NCBI GenBank assembly: GCA_965204245.1
Contig: CBDBED010000007.1
Coordinates: forward strand, 149,094-213,093
Length of the DNA: 64,000 nt
Direction: 5' to 3'
Origin: JAAXIE01 sp965204245
GTDB lineage: Bacteria; Chloroflexota; Dehalococcoidia; Lucifugimonadales; JAAXIE01
Part shown: piece by piece, positions 18,303 through 26,821 of the stretch
How the letters are laid out: each line of letters opens with the position of its first letter
Numbering within the stretch: position 1 is the first letter of the stretch
Made by a program: the position numbers and the translations under genes
Notes under the pieces: model-generated
What the model was told of the DNA's origin: nothing
Seen by the model: only the letters and a program-made list of their open reading frames with translations
Database searches by the model: none

Positions 18303-18395
18303 GTTGCTCTCCACACCGTTCAGATTTGCCCCGATTATACCTTACCCGTTTCCGCGGATGATAAGCTGTCATCGATACACAGGCTGGGGGACGAC

Positions 18396-18734
18396 ATGGC
18401 AGCGCGGGAAAAGAAGCAAAAGACCTTCGAATACCACTGGGGCAGCGGCTACATCGCGGAAGAAGCCCAGGTCGAAACGCCCTGGGACATACCCACACTG
18501 CAACTCATGAAATACACCGACGGAGATGCTGCGGGGCAAGTGGTCGTGCGCTTCTGTCACTACAGCTACGAAGGGCGCTTCCGCAGATCACCCCTGATGT
18601 TATCGGAAGAGGCTATAGACGACATGCGCCTCGCGCTGCGGACAACTCCCGAACTGCGTGAGCTTCTCCGCCGCATGCTCGACGACCCTGAGTACGACCC
18701 AATGATGGGGGTCGAAGCAGAACCGCAAAGCTAG
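18396..18734 (+). CDS. Conserved-looking small protein of unknown function
   Basis: A 112-residue acidic protein. I start it at ATG 18396, which follows a GGGGGACGAC purine run; an earlier frame would run back through the divergent hydrolase. The middle reads MKYTDGDAAGQVVVRFCHYSYEGRFRRSPLMLSEEAIDDMRLAL, which looks like a compact alpha/beta domain. I do not recognise the family. It ends with a 4-bp overlap with the convergent minE gene. Confidence 0.6.
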   Translation: MAAREKKQKTFEYHWGSGYIAEEAQVETPWDIPTLQLMKYTDGDAAGQVVVRFCHYSYEGRFRRSPLMLSEEAIDDMRLALRTTPELRELLRRMLDDPEYDPMMGVEAEPQS

Positions 18735-19033
18735 GCCGCTACCATCGACTCTTCGTCCGAGTCCTCGCCTGCCGCCCCTCGGTCCAGTTTGCGCACCGGA
18801 ATGTTCGACACCAGCATGATGCTGTCGCCTTCGCGGCGCACCTGCAGTTCCATGGAGTCGGGATCCACCTGCAAATAGTTGGAGACCACCGCAACGATCT
18901 CGTTGCGCATATCCTCCATATACCGCGGAGCCAGCCCCACGCGGTCCATGACCAGCACCATGCTCAAGCGCCTCTTGGCCGTGCCGCTGGTCTTCTCCTG
19001 CTGCCGCAGGAGCTGCATCAGCTGCTTAAGCAT
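18731..19033 (-). CDS. minE: Cell division topological specificity factor MinE
   Basis: A 100-residue MinE homologue. MinE stimulates the MinD ATPase and drives MinCD away from midcell. The N-terminal membrane/MinD-binding helix (MLKQLMQLLRQQEKTSGTAKRRLSMVLVMDR) and the APRYMEDMRNEIVAVVSNYLQVD core are clear. The start overlaps the end of minD by 8 bp, a translationally coupled order minC-minD-minE. The C-terminal acidic tail is short. Confidence 0.92.
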   Translation of the reverse strand: MLKQLMQLLRQQEKTSGTAKRRLSMVLVMDRVGLAPRYMEDMRNEIVAVVSNYLQVDPDSMELQVRREGDSIMLVSNIPVRKLDRGAAGEDSDEESMVAA

Positions 19034-19847
19034 GGTACCCGTTCCCGTTCTTGCCGTTGGTACCGAAGATGTTCATGAGGCGGGACACCATCCCCTTCTT
19101 CTCATCCAAGTCGAGGAAGGGGACCTCCTCCCCATCGAGGCGGGCCGCTATTCGCCGGAAAGCCTCGCCGGACAGTGATTTGTTGTCGTGGACTACCGGC
19201 AACCCTTTGTTGGTAGCGACTATCACCTGCGAATCGTCCGGGACGACACCAATAACGCGCACCGAGAGCAGGCTCAGCACATCTTCCTTGTCCATCATGT
19301 CGCCCTCGGAGACCATCTTGGGCCTGACCCGGTTAATCACCAGGTCAGGCGTGCCGATGGACGAAGCTTCCAGCAGGCCAATCACCCTGTCCGCATCCCG
19401 CACCGCTGACACCTCGGGCGTCGTGACCACTATGGCAGCGTCAGACGCAGCCACGGCATTCTGGAAGCCTCGTTCAATACCGGCAGGACAATCGACTATT
19501 ACGTAGTCGAAGTCCTCCTTCAAACGGTTGCACAGTTCCCTCAACTGCTCCGGCTCTAGTGAGTTCTTATCCCTCGTCTGAGCAGCAGGTATCAGGTACA
19601 ACTCCTTGGCATGCTTGTCGCGGATCATGGCTTGGTGCATCTTGCATGTCCCCTCCACCACATCCACCAAGTCATACACAATCCTGTTCTCCAGCCCCAT
19701 CACCACATCCAGATTGCGCAGACCAATATCGGTATCTATAACGACCACTTTGTTATCGCGGAGAGCCAGGGCAGTCCCTAGGTTCGCCGTAGCTGTCGTC
19801 TTTCCTACCCCTCCCTTCCCCGAGGTCACAACAATGGTCTTTCCCAT
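19026..19847 (-). CDS. minD: Septum site-determining ATPase MinD
   Basis: A 273-residue ParA-type ATPase. The deviant Walker A KGGVGKTT is at residues 11-18, with VVIDTDIGLRNLDVVMGLENR and the DYVIVDCPAGIE Walker B region following. The C-terminus has the amphipathic membrane-targeting helix (MVSRLMNIFG). GGAGGG lies 6 nt before ATG 19847 and only 3 nt before a GTG at 19850, so the ATG is preferred. It recruits MinC to the membrane and cycles with MinE. Confidence 0.96.
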   Translation of the reverse strand: MGKTIVVTSGKGGVGKTTATANLGTALALRDNKVVVIDTDIGLRNLDVVMGLENRIVYDLVDVVEGTCKMHQAMIRDKHAKELYLIPAAQTRDKNSLEPEQLRELCNRLKEDFDYVIVDCPAGIERGFQNAVAASDAAIVVTTPEVSAVRDADRVIGLLEASSIGTPDLVINRVRPKMVSEGDMMDKEDVLSLLSVRVIGVVPDDSQVIVATNKGLPVVHDNKSLSGEAFRRIAARLDGEEVPFLDLDEKKGMVSRLMNIFGTNGKNGNGYHA

Positions 19848-19850
19848 CAC

Positions 19851-20573
19851 TTACCCTCCATTGCCCTGAAGCTTCATTCCCTTGAATTTCCATGCTGCTG
19901 CGTCAAAAGGCTCTACAACAATCTGCCCGTTTACCAGCCTCGCCATCTGAGGCTCCTCGCCACGACGAGACTTCTTGCGCCCTAGCTCCACGGCTGTACG
20001 CCTGCTTATTCGTATCTGGCTGGCCTTTAGCGAAAGGGCAGCAATCACCGCCCCCTCATCCCCTCGTGACCCGGCTGCAGCCACACCCTTGAGCGCCCCG
20101 AACACCACCACGTCTCCCGACGCCGTCACCTGCGCTCCAGGATTCACATCGCCCAGCACCACTATGTCGCCGTCGTGGTGCAGGTCCGATCCCGAATGGC
20201 AGTTCCCTCGCAGCACCAGCGTCCGTTCCCGGGACGGAGCAGTCTCCGGCGGCAGGATGACGGCCCTAGCCCCCAAGTACCCGGTCAAGCCCTCTTCCAT
20301 GGCCTCATGGGTGGTGCGCCACTCCGACACCTGCAGCAGGTACTCCTGCTCCAGCACAACCCTGATGCGCTCTATCTCCTCCGCGTTGGCCATCCTGTGC
20401 CCGACATCCACACTGACCTCGGCCCCCAGAAAGAATCCGGACGTTTCGTCCAGATAGTTCTTCATCTGGCGCTCCAACTGCTCGATCGGACACTCATCGT
20501 CCAGATCAAAGTTGGCATGGCGCCCACGACCGCCTACCTTTATTGCCGGGGATATCGATTCTTGTTTCAGCAT
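19851..20573 (-). CDS. minC: Septum site-determining protein MinC
   Basis: A 240-residue FtsZ assembly inhibitor. Residues about 8-110 form the MinC N domain (SPAIKVGGRG... FFLGAEVSVDVGHR); residues about 130-225 are the beta-helical C domain (LVLRGNCHSGSDLHHDGDIV, then GDVNPGAQVTASGDVVVFG). The frame is open to a GTG at 20639, but that codon lies inside a terminator hairpin, so I start at ATG 20573. No strong ribosome binding site is visible. It is the first gene of minCDE. Confidence 0.88.
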   Translation of the reverse strand: MLKQESISPAIKVGGRGRHANFDLDDECPIEQLERQMKNYLDETSGFFLGAEVSVDVGHRMANAEEIERIRVVLEQEYLLQVSEWRTTHEAMEEGLTGYLGARAVILPPETAPSRERTLVLRGNCHSGSDLHHDGDIVVLGDVNPGAQVTASGDVVVFGALKGVAAAGSRGDEGAVIAALSLKASQIRISRRTAVELGRKKSRRGEEPQMARLVNGQIVVEPFDAAAWKFKGMKLQGNGG

Positions 20574-20628
20574 GTGAACCGCCTGAAGTGCAGGCTTTCT
20601 TCGCGTGCCACCGCGAGACAATTTCCCT

Positions 20629-20673
20629 AAAAAGAACACGGCTCCATGCGCTAATGTAGTAGCAGGAGCCGTG
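20629..20673 (-). terminator. Terminator-like hairpin between gamma-glutamyltransferase and minC
   Basis: Arms CACGGCTCC and GGAGCCGTG (20637-20645, 20665-20673) are perfect 9-bp complements with a 19-nt loop. On the minus strand the stem is followed by TTCTTTTTA. This looks like the end of the gamma-glutamyltransferase transcript, although it lies about 100 bp past that stop. It could also act as an attenuator ahead of minC. Confidence 0.6.
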
Positions 20674-20776
20674 GAAATGCCTATGAGTTGTGGTGCGAGT
20701 TCACACCATTTTTATGACAACTTACCCTGTTCGCTCTCCTCCGTTAGTCTGGCCGGGCAAGACCTTCGCCACATCC

Positions 20777-22528
20777 CTATCTAGCAAAGGCATACGAATC
20801 GCGACGAGGGTCCGCTCCACCGCTCAACATACCCCGCTCACGGTCCACCACGATGGCGCTCAGGCTCCCCATGCGCCCCGTGAAGTCGTCCCACACCTGC
20901 ACCTTGTGCCCGCGTCGCGCCAACTCGTCCGACACGGCCGGGGAGATGCGCCCCTCCACTCCCACCATTGCGGGCAGGTATGTATGGGGCCAGAACGAGT
21001 TCGGGAAGCTCCATGTCGCAAACCGCGGTGCCTCCACCGCCTGTTGCGGGTCCATCCCGTGCTCCACAACGTTCAGGAACAACTGCACCATCGACTGGCA
21101 CTGCACGTCACCGCCCGGCGTCCCAAACGTCATCCAAGGCTTCCCGTCCCGCATCGCCATTGCCGGGTTGGGCGTCAGTCTCGGCCTCTTCCCCGGCGCA
21201 AGGGAGGACGGATGGTCCTCATCCAGCCAGGACTGCGACCCGCGCGACGACAGGATGAAGCCCAACCCCGGAACAACCGGCGAAGTCGGCAACGTATCGC
21301 TGGGCGTAGCCGAGAAGGCATTCCCCCAGCGGTCAATCACGCACGTATAGCTCGTATCTCCAGCCCCGCCATCCCCCGTAGGCACCAACTCGCCCTGGGG
21401 TATCTCCCGGTAGGTGCGCATCAGACGCGGGTCACCCGGCTCCGGCATTCCGGGGAACGCCGACCGCGGGTCAATCGCTTGACTCCGAATGGACGCATAC
21501 CTCCTCGACATCAAGCCATCCATTGGCACATCCACGAAGTCCGGGTCGCCATAGTAAGCATGCCTGTCCGAGTACGCCAGCTTCAGGGCCTCAATCACAT
21601 GATGGGCATAGTCCGCACCGTTATATTCCATCGAGGCTAGGTCAACGGCCTCCAGCATCTGCAAGGCCTGAATCACCACCGGTCCTTGACACCACGGCCC
21701 GCAGGTCAGCACATCAATACCCTTGTAGCTACCTGCCGCCGGGGCCTCCACCTTCACGCTGAACTCCGCCAAGTCCTCCATCGACAGCAGCCCGCCCTGC
21801 TCTTGGCAGAACCGCACCATATCCTCAGCAATGTCACCCTTATAGAAAAGGTCCCGCGCAGCCTGTATCGCTCCCTCGCGCCCCAGAGGACTCGCCCTCC
21901 GCTCCGCATCAATCATCCGCTGGAACGTGTTCGCCAAGTCCTGCTGTATCAGCACATCACCCGTGTTCAAGGGCTTCCCGTTGGGGAAGAACAGGCTGTT
22001 GGTGGATGTCCACCCTTCCATCGCGTCCATGTCGGCGCTCAGGTAGTCCAGCCGTCCATCCAAAGCCTCGGCCAAAGTGTACGAGATGGGGAACCCCTTC
22101 GCTGCGATCTCCAGCGACGGCCCCGCCACCTGCTCGAAACTCATCGTCCCATACAACCGCAAGGCCGTCAGCCAAGCATCCACCGCCGATGGGACGACGG
22201 TTCGCATGATGCCTTCCGGCATGTCCCCGCCATACCGCTGCCGGAACAACTCAATGCTGGCAGCCTTGGGCCAGCCGCCCAGCCCGCTTATGGTGACTGT
22301 CTCATTCTTCTCCGCATGGTGCAGGATGATCGGCGCCACCCCGCCAAAGCTGGTGTACTGCGGCAGCACAGTGTTGATCGCGATGCCCGACGCCACACCT
22401 GCATCTATGGCATTACCCCCCTCCTCCAGAATCCGGAACCCGGCTTGGGCCGCCAACTGGTGCCCCGATGACACCACATGGGTCACACCGCTGGCTGGGG
22501 GTCGGTAGCTCGGTATCCCTAGTGCCAT
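20777..22528 (-). CDS. Gamma-glutamyltransferase family protein
   Basis: A 583-residue Ntn-hydrolase that normally self-cleaves into two subunits and hydrolyses or transfers gamma-glutamyl groups. GGNAIDAGVASGIAINTVLPQ (residues 38-57) and the cleavage-site region GAGDTSYTCVID, with nucleophile candidate Thr392, are visible. GGAGG 6 nt before ATG 22528 decides the start. There is no obvious signal peptide, so it may be cytoplasmic like some YwrD-type members. It is downstream of an alpha/beta hydrolase gene on the same strand. Confidence 0.9.
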   Translation of the reverse strand: MALGIPSYRPPASGVTHVVSSGHQLAAQAGFRILEEGGNAIDAGVASGIAINTVLPQYTSFGGVAPIILHHAEKNETVTISGLGGWPKAASIELFRQRYGGDMPEGIMRTVVPSAVDAWLTALRLYGTMSFEQVAGPSLEIAAKGFPISYTLAEALDGRLDYLSADMDAMEGWTSTNSLFFPNGKPLNTGDVLIQQDLANTFQRMIDAERRASPLGREGAIQAARDLFYKGDIAEDMVRFCQEQGGLLSMEDLAEFSVKVEAPAAGSYKGIDVLTCGPWCQGPVVIQALQMLEAVDLASMEYNGADYAHHVIEALKLAYSDRHAYYGDPDFVDVPMDGLMSRRYASIRSQAIDPRSAFPGMPEPGDPRLMRTYREIPQGELVPTGDGGAGDTSYTCVIDRWGNAFSATPSDTLPTSPVVPGLGFILSSRGSQSWLDEDHPSSLAPGKRPRLTPNPAMAMRDGKPWMTFGTPGGDVQCQSMVQLFLNVVEHGMDPQQAVEAPRFATWSFPNSFWPHTYLPAMVGVEGRISPAVSDELARRGHKVQVWDDFTGRMGSLSAIVVDRERGMLSGGADPRRDSYAFAR

Positions 22529-22596
22529 CTCTCGCCTCCTGAAGTCCTTCTCTAATCGATTACGCCGCCAATGGGTCGATTGCGCTGCCACTGGGC

Positions 22597-23484
22597 CTAC
22601 TTGGCCGGCATGTGCTTCCCATACCAGTGGAGGGAGTGCGTCATCACCTCCTCGAAAGCAGGCCCCTCATACACCTCATAGTGGCTGTAGTCCTTGAGTA
22701 CCACCAGTTCCTTGGGCTCTCCCGCCTTGGCATACATCTCCTCCGACTCCTCCGGCAGCACCAAGCGGTCATTGTCCGTCGTTATGAACATGATTGGCGT
22801 TGGAGCCACCTTGTCCACCACCCACTCGGGATTGAACCCCAATGTATCGTCCACATACTCCAAGGGCACTTCACTGACGGCCGATGGATTGTTTGCCCGC
22901 TGCGCCGCCGCCAGTTCCGCTGAATGCCGGTCGGCCAGCAGCACGGAACCACGGTCAACAAACTCCGACTCCCCCGTCATCACCCGCCGCTCCCTGTCCT
23001 TCTTCGACATCTTCTGCAAGTCATGCCATTCATCCGGCCGTCGCACCCGGCTCATCCACCGCTCGCCGTTCCCCACGCCCACCACGCTCACTATGCAGCG
23101 TGCCCGTCGGTCAATCGCCCCCACCCAGGTAACCGTGGACCCGCCATAGCTGGTGCCAAACAACCCAATCCGCTCCGGATCGACCTCCGGCTGCAACGTC
23201 AGAAACGTCATCGCCGCCTGCACATCCGCCACCCGGCTGTATGGCGCCAATCGTGTCCGCGGCCCCTCGCTCTCCCCCCATCCCTTGTAGTCGAATGTCA
23301 TCGCCACATAACCCGCCCGGTTCAGCGCCTCGGCATTGGACGGCAGGTAGAGGTTCTTGACCCCCGTGTACCCATGACACAAGAGTACGGCCGCCCGTCT
23401 CTCCCCCGCCTTCCGGTCATCGGGCAGATACAGGTCGGCATCGAGTTTGTACCCTTCACTGTAAAAGCAGACTGATCGTTTCAT
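22597..23484 (-). CDS. Alpha/beta hydrolase (acyl-peptidase/esterase-like)
   Basis: A 295-residue hydrolase with Ser112 in GLFGTSYGGSTV, an oxyanion region VLLCHGYTGVKNLYLPS, acid in TDNDRLVLPEE and His in DYSHYEVYEG. The pattern resembles the UPF0227/acetyl-xylan esterase and S9-like groups. It precedes the gamma-glutamyltransferase gene on the same strand by about 70 bp. No signal peptide is seen. The substrate is unknown. Confidence 0.86.
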   Translation of the reverse strand: MKRSVCFYSEGYKLDADLYLPDDRKAGERRAAVLLCHGYTGVKNLYLPSNAEALNRAGYVAMTFDYKGWGESEGPRTRLAPYSRVADVQAAMTFLTLQPEVDPERIGLFGTSYGGSTVTWVGAIDRRARCIVSVVGVGNGERWMSRVRRPDEWHDLQKMSKKDRERRVMTGESEFVDRGSVLLADRHSAELAAAQRANNPSAVSEVPLEYVDDTLGFNPEWVVDKVAPTPIMFITTDNDRLVLPEESEEMYAKAGEPKELVVLKDYSHYEVYEGPAFEEVMTHSLHWYGKHMPAK

Positions 23485-23635
23485 GATGGTGTTCCGTCGA
23501 AGAAAATGATGTTTTGGACGGCGTTTCGCCCAAGTTTGACTAGCATCGGACTATATCTGAAAATGCACTACCCGTCAAAAACTCCATCGCGAGCGCACGC
23601 CCCCGCTAACCCCCATCCCGTCACCGAGGAACGCA

Positions 23636-24877
23636 TTGAACGCTGAGATTGTCGCCATAGGATCAGAACTCCTCTTAGGCCAGATCGTAGACACCAACTC
23701 CGCTTGGATGGCCCAGCAACTCGCCCCCCTCGGGGTCAACCTCCTCTACAAGACCGTCGTTGGCGACAACCCCGGCCGCATGCGCGAGGTCCTCTCTCGC
23801 GCCATGGAACGCTCCGATGCCGTCATCACCTCCGGCGGCATAGGCCCCACCCAAGACGACCTCACCCGCGAGATCGTCGCCGAAATCACCAACCGCGAAC
23901 TCATCCGCGACCCCAACCTCGTCGCCCAGATCGAAGAGCGCTTCCACCGCCGCAACCTCATCACCACCCCCAACAACCTCAAGCAGGCCGACATCCCCGC
24001 CGGTGCCATCCCTGTCGAAAACCCCAATGGCACAGCCCCCTCCTTCATCGTCGAACAGTCCAACTCAGTAATCATCTGCCTCCCCGGCGTCCCCTTCGAG
24101 ATGAAATGGCTCTTCGATAACGAGGTCATCCCCTACCTCCGCCAGCGTTTCGGCCTCAACGAGGTCATCCTCTCCCGCGTCCTCAAGGTCTCCGACCTCG
24201 GCGAAAGCTCCGTCGACGACCGCATAGGCCACCTCATGGCCGACCTCTCCAACCCCACCGTCGGCGTCCTTGCCCACCCCGGCCAAGTCGACGTCCGCAT
24301 CACCGCCAAGGCCGCCAACGACGACGAAGCCCGCACCCTCATCGACCCCGTAGAATCCGAAGTCCGCGACCTCCTCGGCCGCCACATCTTCGCCACCGAC
24401 GACCAGACCATGGAGGACGCAGTAGGCCACCTCCTCCGCCAGAAAGGCGCCACAGTCGCCGTCTACGAAGACGTAACCGCAGGCATGGTCGCCGAGCGCA
24501 TCCTCCGCGCCGCCAACGACCTCTTCATCGAAGGCACCGTTGCCAACGGCACATCATCCCTCAAACGAGTCCTCGACCCCAACCTCGAAGCCCACCAACT
24601 CGCCTACCTCCTACGCGACCGCTCCCTCCTCACCCCCGAACTCGCCCGCTCCGCCATGGCCCGCTCCGAGGCCGACATCGGCATCGCCGTCCACGTAGTC
24701 CCCGAAGGCGACCCCCTCGTCGAAAACCTCGGCACCGGCAAGACCTTCATGTCCGTCGCCACCTCCTCCGGCATCCGCAACCGCGTCTACCAGACCGCAG
24801 GCCGCGGCATCCCCGACCGCACCCGCGCCTCCCTCAACGCCCTCGACCTCCTCCGCACCACCCTCCTCGAGGAGTAG
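23636..24877 (+). CDS. CinA-like protein with a degenerate C-terminal domain
   Basis: A 413-residue protein with a TTG start, supported by GAGGA 5 nt upstream. The N-terminal MoaB/Mog-like domain is intact: AIGSELLLGQIVDTNS at residues 7-22 and TSGGIGPTQDDLTRE near 80. CinA proteins act on ADP-ribose and nicotinamide mononucleotide. The C-terminal NMN deamidase-like domain is present by length, but the usual ESCTGG active-site motif is replaced by EDVTAG (around residues 278-283) and the GxAGPGG loop is absent, so deamidase activity is doubtful. Codon use is strongly C-ending. Confidence 0.85.
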   Translation: MNAEIVAIGSELLLGQIVDTNSAWMAQQLAPLGVNLLYKTVVGDNPGRMREVLSRAMERSDAVITSGGIGPTQDDLTREIVAEITNRELIRDPNLVAQIEERFHRRNLITTPNNLKQADIPAGAIPVENPNGTAPSFIVEQSNSVIICLPGVPFEMKWLFDNEVIPYLRQRFGLNEVILSRVLKVSDLGESSVDDRIGHLMADLSNPTVGVLAHPGQVDVRITAKAANDDEARTLIDPVESEVRDLLGRHIFATDDQTMEDAVGHLLRQKGATVAVYEDVTAGMVAERILRAANDLFIEGTVANGTSSLKRVLDPNLEAHQLAYLLRDRSLLTPELARSAMARSEADIGIAVHVVPEGDPLVENLGTGKTFMSVATSSGIRNRVYQTAGRGIPDRTRASLNALDLLRTTLLEE

Positions 24878-24951
24878 GGAACATCGAATAGGCCGGTTTC
24901 AGAGCCCATTCCACTGCCCTAGGAAGCCACCCACATTGATATACTGTCCTG

Positions 24952-25341
24952 ATGAGCCAACAACACACATTCCACTCAGTCGGTGGCCCTAGCCAAGTGA
25001 CGGCAATCAGCCCCAGGCTGGCCCAACGCCTTGATCAATTCCAAAACGGCTACCCGGACCGGGAGCAGGTGTCGGAATCTACACGAGCCGCAATCCACGA
25101 ACTCGTTTGCTGGCTCCACAACCAGTCAGAGACTATATCCGCCACTGTGTCCGATGACGGTCTGCTTACCCTAGCCGCCGTCTTCCCCCAAGACGTGCGC
25201 GTGTACATCGAAGTCGAGAGAGACGGTAGCACCGAAGCTGCAGTGACCCGGAAGCGCCGTTACGCTCGTGACATTGCCGCCGGAAGCATTAGCGACGTCA
25301 CCCCGGAGGTAGTCCTTGCAGCCGTCTCAAGTATCGGTTGA
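24952..25341 (+). CDS. Unknown protein, first gene of an overlapping pair
   Basis: A 129-residue protein. TATACT at 24940-24945 is only 6 bp before the ATG and no ribosome binding site is seen, so the mRNA may be leaderless. The middle holds an amphipathic helix (TRAAIHELVCWLHNQS) followed by strands (ISATVSDDGLLTLAAVF, RVYIEVERDGS). I do not recognise it with confidence. The next gene begins inside its last 26 bp. The arrangement parallels the pair at 40628/41035. Confidence 0.65.
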   Translation: MSQQHTFHSVGGPSQVTAISPRLAQRLDQFQNGYPDREQVSESTRAAIHELVCWLHNQSETISATVSDDGLLTLAAVFPQDVRVYIEVERDGSTEAAVTRKRRYARDIAAGSISDVTPEVVLAAVSSIG

Positions 25342-25738
25342 AGAATGGATTTGCCGGTTCATCCTCCCAGGAGATTGGGATGATGTACTCCAGCAACCTA
25401 CACCGCGAGCGTTCAGGGCCAGTGACCGTCAGTTGTCCATCTTCCATCCCACGACTGTCGAAGGAAGCGGCTCCTCTCTCCGGGACTTATGCATCGAGTA
25501 CCTCAGAGGGGCCGGAGAAGCCCATCTTCAGGTAGCATCTTGCATCCAGCTAGGTCAGGGCATCTCAGACCAGTTTGATCCCAAGGTCTACTGGAGGCCG
25601 GAGACAGTCCGCGAGCCTTGGCAACAGTGGAAGGATGCCCATGCCCAGATCGAGTCACAGGGCGGCAATACTTCCTTCCCTGCTTCATATAGGTCCCTTC
25701 TGGCCGAGAATTCTACTCACCTAAGACCCCCAGACTAA
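25316..25738 (+). CDS. Unknown protein, second gene of an overlapping pair
   Basis: A 140-residue protein with a TTG start exactly 6 nt after a perfect GGAGG (25305-25309), so the 26-bp overlap with the previous gene is well supported. The sequence has RAFRASDRQLSIFHPTTV, then LRGAGEAHLQVASCIQLG, VYWRPETV and a WQQWKDAHAQIES helix. It resembles the 41035 protein at RF.L...RAFR...LS(I/V)F. The function is unknown; a two-component accessory module is an inference. Confidence 0.65.
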   Translation: MQPSQVSVEEWICRFILPGDWDDVLQQPTPRAFRASDRQLSIFHPTTVEGSGSSLRDLCIEYLRGAGEAHLQVASCIQLGQGISDQFDPKVYWRPETVREPWQQWKDAHAQIESQGGNTSFPASYRSLLAENSTHLRPPD

Positions 25739-25790
25739 CCATCCCAACTCTTTGTCTGGAGCCGGCTCATCCGACCCGCCCTACCCGCGA

Positions 25791-25820
25791 TTGCTACCCT
25801 GCGCCCCAGTCAAGTAGACT
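25791..25820 (+). promoter_or_regulatory. Promoter upstream of the Uma2 gene
   Basis: TTGCTA (25791-25796), an 18-bp spacer and TAGACT (25815-25820). The -10 lies inside TCAAGTAGACT, which recurs before the ferritin-like gene at 26764-26774. It also overlaps a perfect 7-bp hairpin, CCCAGTC/GACTGGG (25806-25824). Confidence 0.5.
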
Positions 25821-25853
25821 GGGGTTCAACTCGCCCGCCGCGGAGGGCTCCCC

Positions 25854-26624
25854 ATGACAACACCCCAACACATCGAGGCACAGCCCCTCGACGAACCCGA
25901 AATCCCCTGGTACGACCTGATACCCGAGGTCCCCGAACCCCCGGAGGACGGCATGCAGCAGGAGCCCCTCATACACTATGTGTCGGTCATCCTCCGGACT
26001 CGCTACTGGCACGACCCCTCCGTACTCGTGGCAGGCCCCCAAACCCAGGTCGTCTACAATTCCGCTGTACCTGGCTCCTACTTGGCTCCCGACTGCCTTG
26101 TCGTGTTCGGGGTCGACGCAGCAAAGCTGCTGCGGGAGCGTCGCATCTATCGTATCGATGAATGGGGACGGCCTCCGTCCTTCGTGCTGGAAGTCGCCTC
26201 CGAGAGCACCAGAAACAACGACCTGACTACCAAGCGCCGCATTTACGCCCAGATGGCTGCCCAGGAATACTGGCGTCTTGACGACAGGCTGGGCGAGCAC
26301 TACGGCGAACCCTTGGTCGGAGAGACCCTAGTGGACGGCGAGTACCAGCGAATTGAACTCCACCGCGAAGCCAACGGCGACGTCTGGTCCCGCAGCAATG
26401 TCCTCGGAGTCGACTTCTACCATCAAGCGGAAAACGGCTTCGGACATTTCCGGCTCCGCGACAGCGCCACAGGCGAGTGGCTCAATTACCTACCCGAAGA
26501 GCGCGAAGCCCGCCTCGCCGCCGAAGCCATGGCCCGAGACGCCGAAGCCCGTAACCTCGAACTCCAAGCGGAATTGGACCTCCTGCGCCGCCAACAGCCC
26601 GGTGACACTCCAACCAGAAGCTAA
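25854..26624 (+). CDS. Uma2-family (DUF820) putative restriction endonuclease-fold protein
   Basis: A 256-residue protein with a PD-(D/E)xK nuclease-like core: APDCLVVFG supplies the Asp, PSFVLEVASEST the Glu, and NDLTTKRRIYAQMAAQEYW the downstream Lys region. Residues about 205-256 form an Ala/Glu/Arg-rich coiled coil, common in cyanobacterial and Chloroflexota members. The biological role of Uma2 proteins is not established. GGAGGG precedes the ATG. A second family member is at 50032. Confidence 0.83.
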   Translation: MTTPQHIEAQPLDEPEIPWYDLIPEVPEPPEDGMQQEPLIHYVSVILRTRYWHDPSVLVAGPQTQVVYNSAVPGSYLAPDCLVVFGVDAAKLLRERRIYRIDEWGRPPSFVLEVASESTRNNDLTTKRRIYAQMAAQEYWRLDDRLGEHYGEPLVGETLVDGEYQRIELHREANGDVWSRSNVLGVDFYHQAENGFGHFRLRDSATGEWLNYLPEEREARLAAEAMARDAEARNLELQAELDLLRRQQPGDTPTRS

Positions 26625-26745
26625 GAGTAGCCTGGCATCCCACACCGGCTACGCCGAGACCACCCTCCAACGGCCCGAGTAAGGAAGCATCGCCCATCGT
26701 CCGCCTAGAACCCAGCCCCGCCCTATTGCCCTCCCGCCCCCACTA

Positions 26746-26774
26746 TTGCCCCCCTACCCCCTCTCAAGTAGACT
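26746..26774 (+). promoter_or_regulatory. Promoter upstream of the ferritin-like gene
   Basis: TTGCCC (26746-26751), a 17-bp spacer and TAGACT (26769-26774). The sequence around the -10 (TCAAGTAGACT) is identical to that before the Uma2 gene. Confidence 0.5.
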
Positions 26775-26821
26775 ATCTCCACTTTACTCCTGAGTATTAG
26801 GCCACCCCACGGAGGACTCCC

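Noticed and set aside
18162..18395. N-terminal extension of the small gene at 18396
   Set aside because: It would overlap the divergent hydrolase coding region and its sequence is not protein-like; ATG 18396 has a purine-rich site before it.
20574..20639. N-terminal extension of minC from GTG 20639
   Set aside because: The codon is inside a terminator-like hairpin and the extension lies before the conserved MinC N domain.
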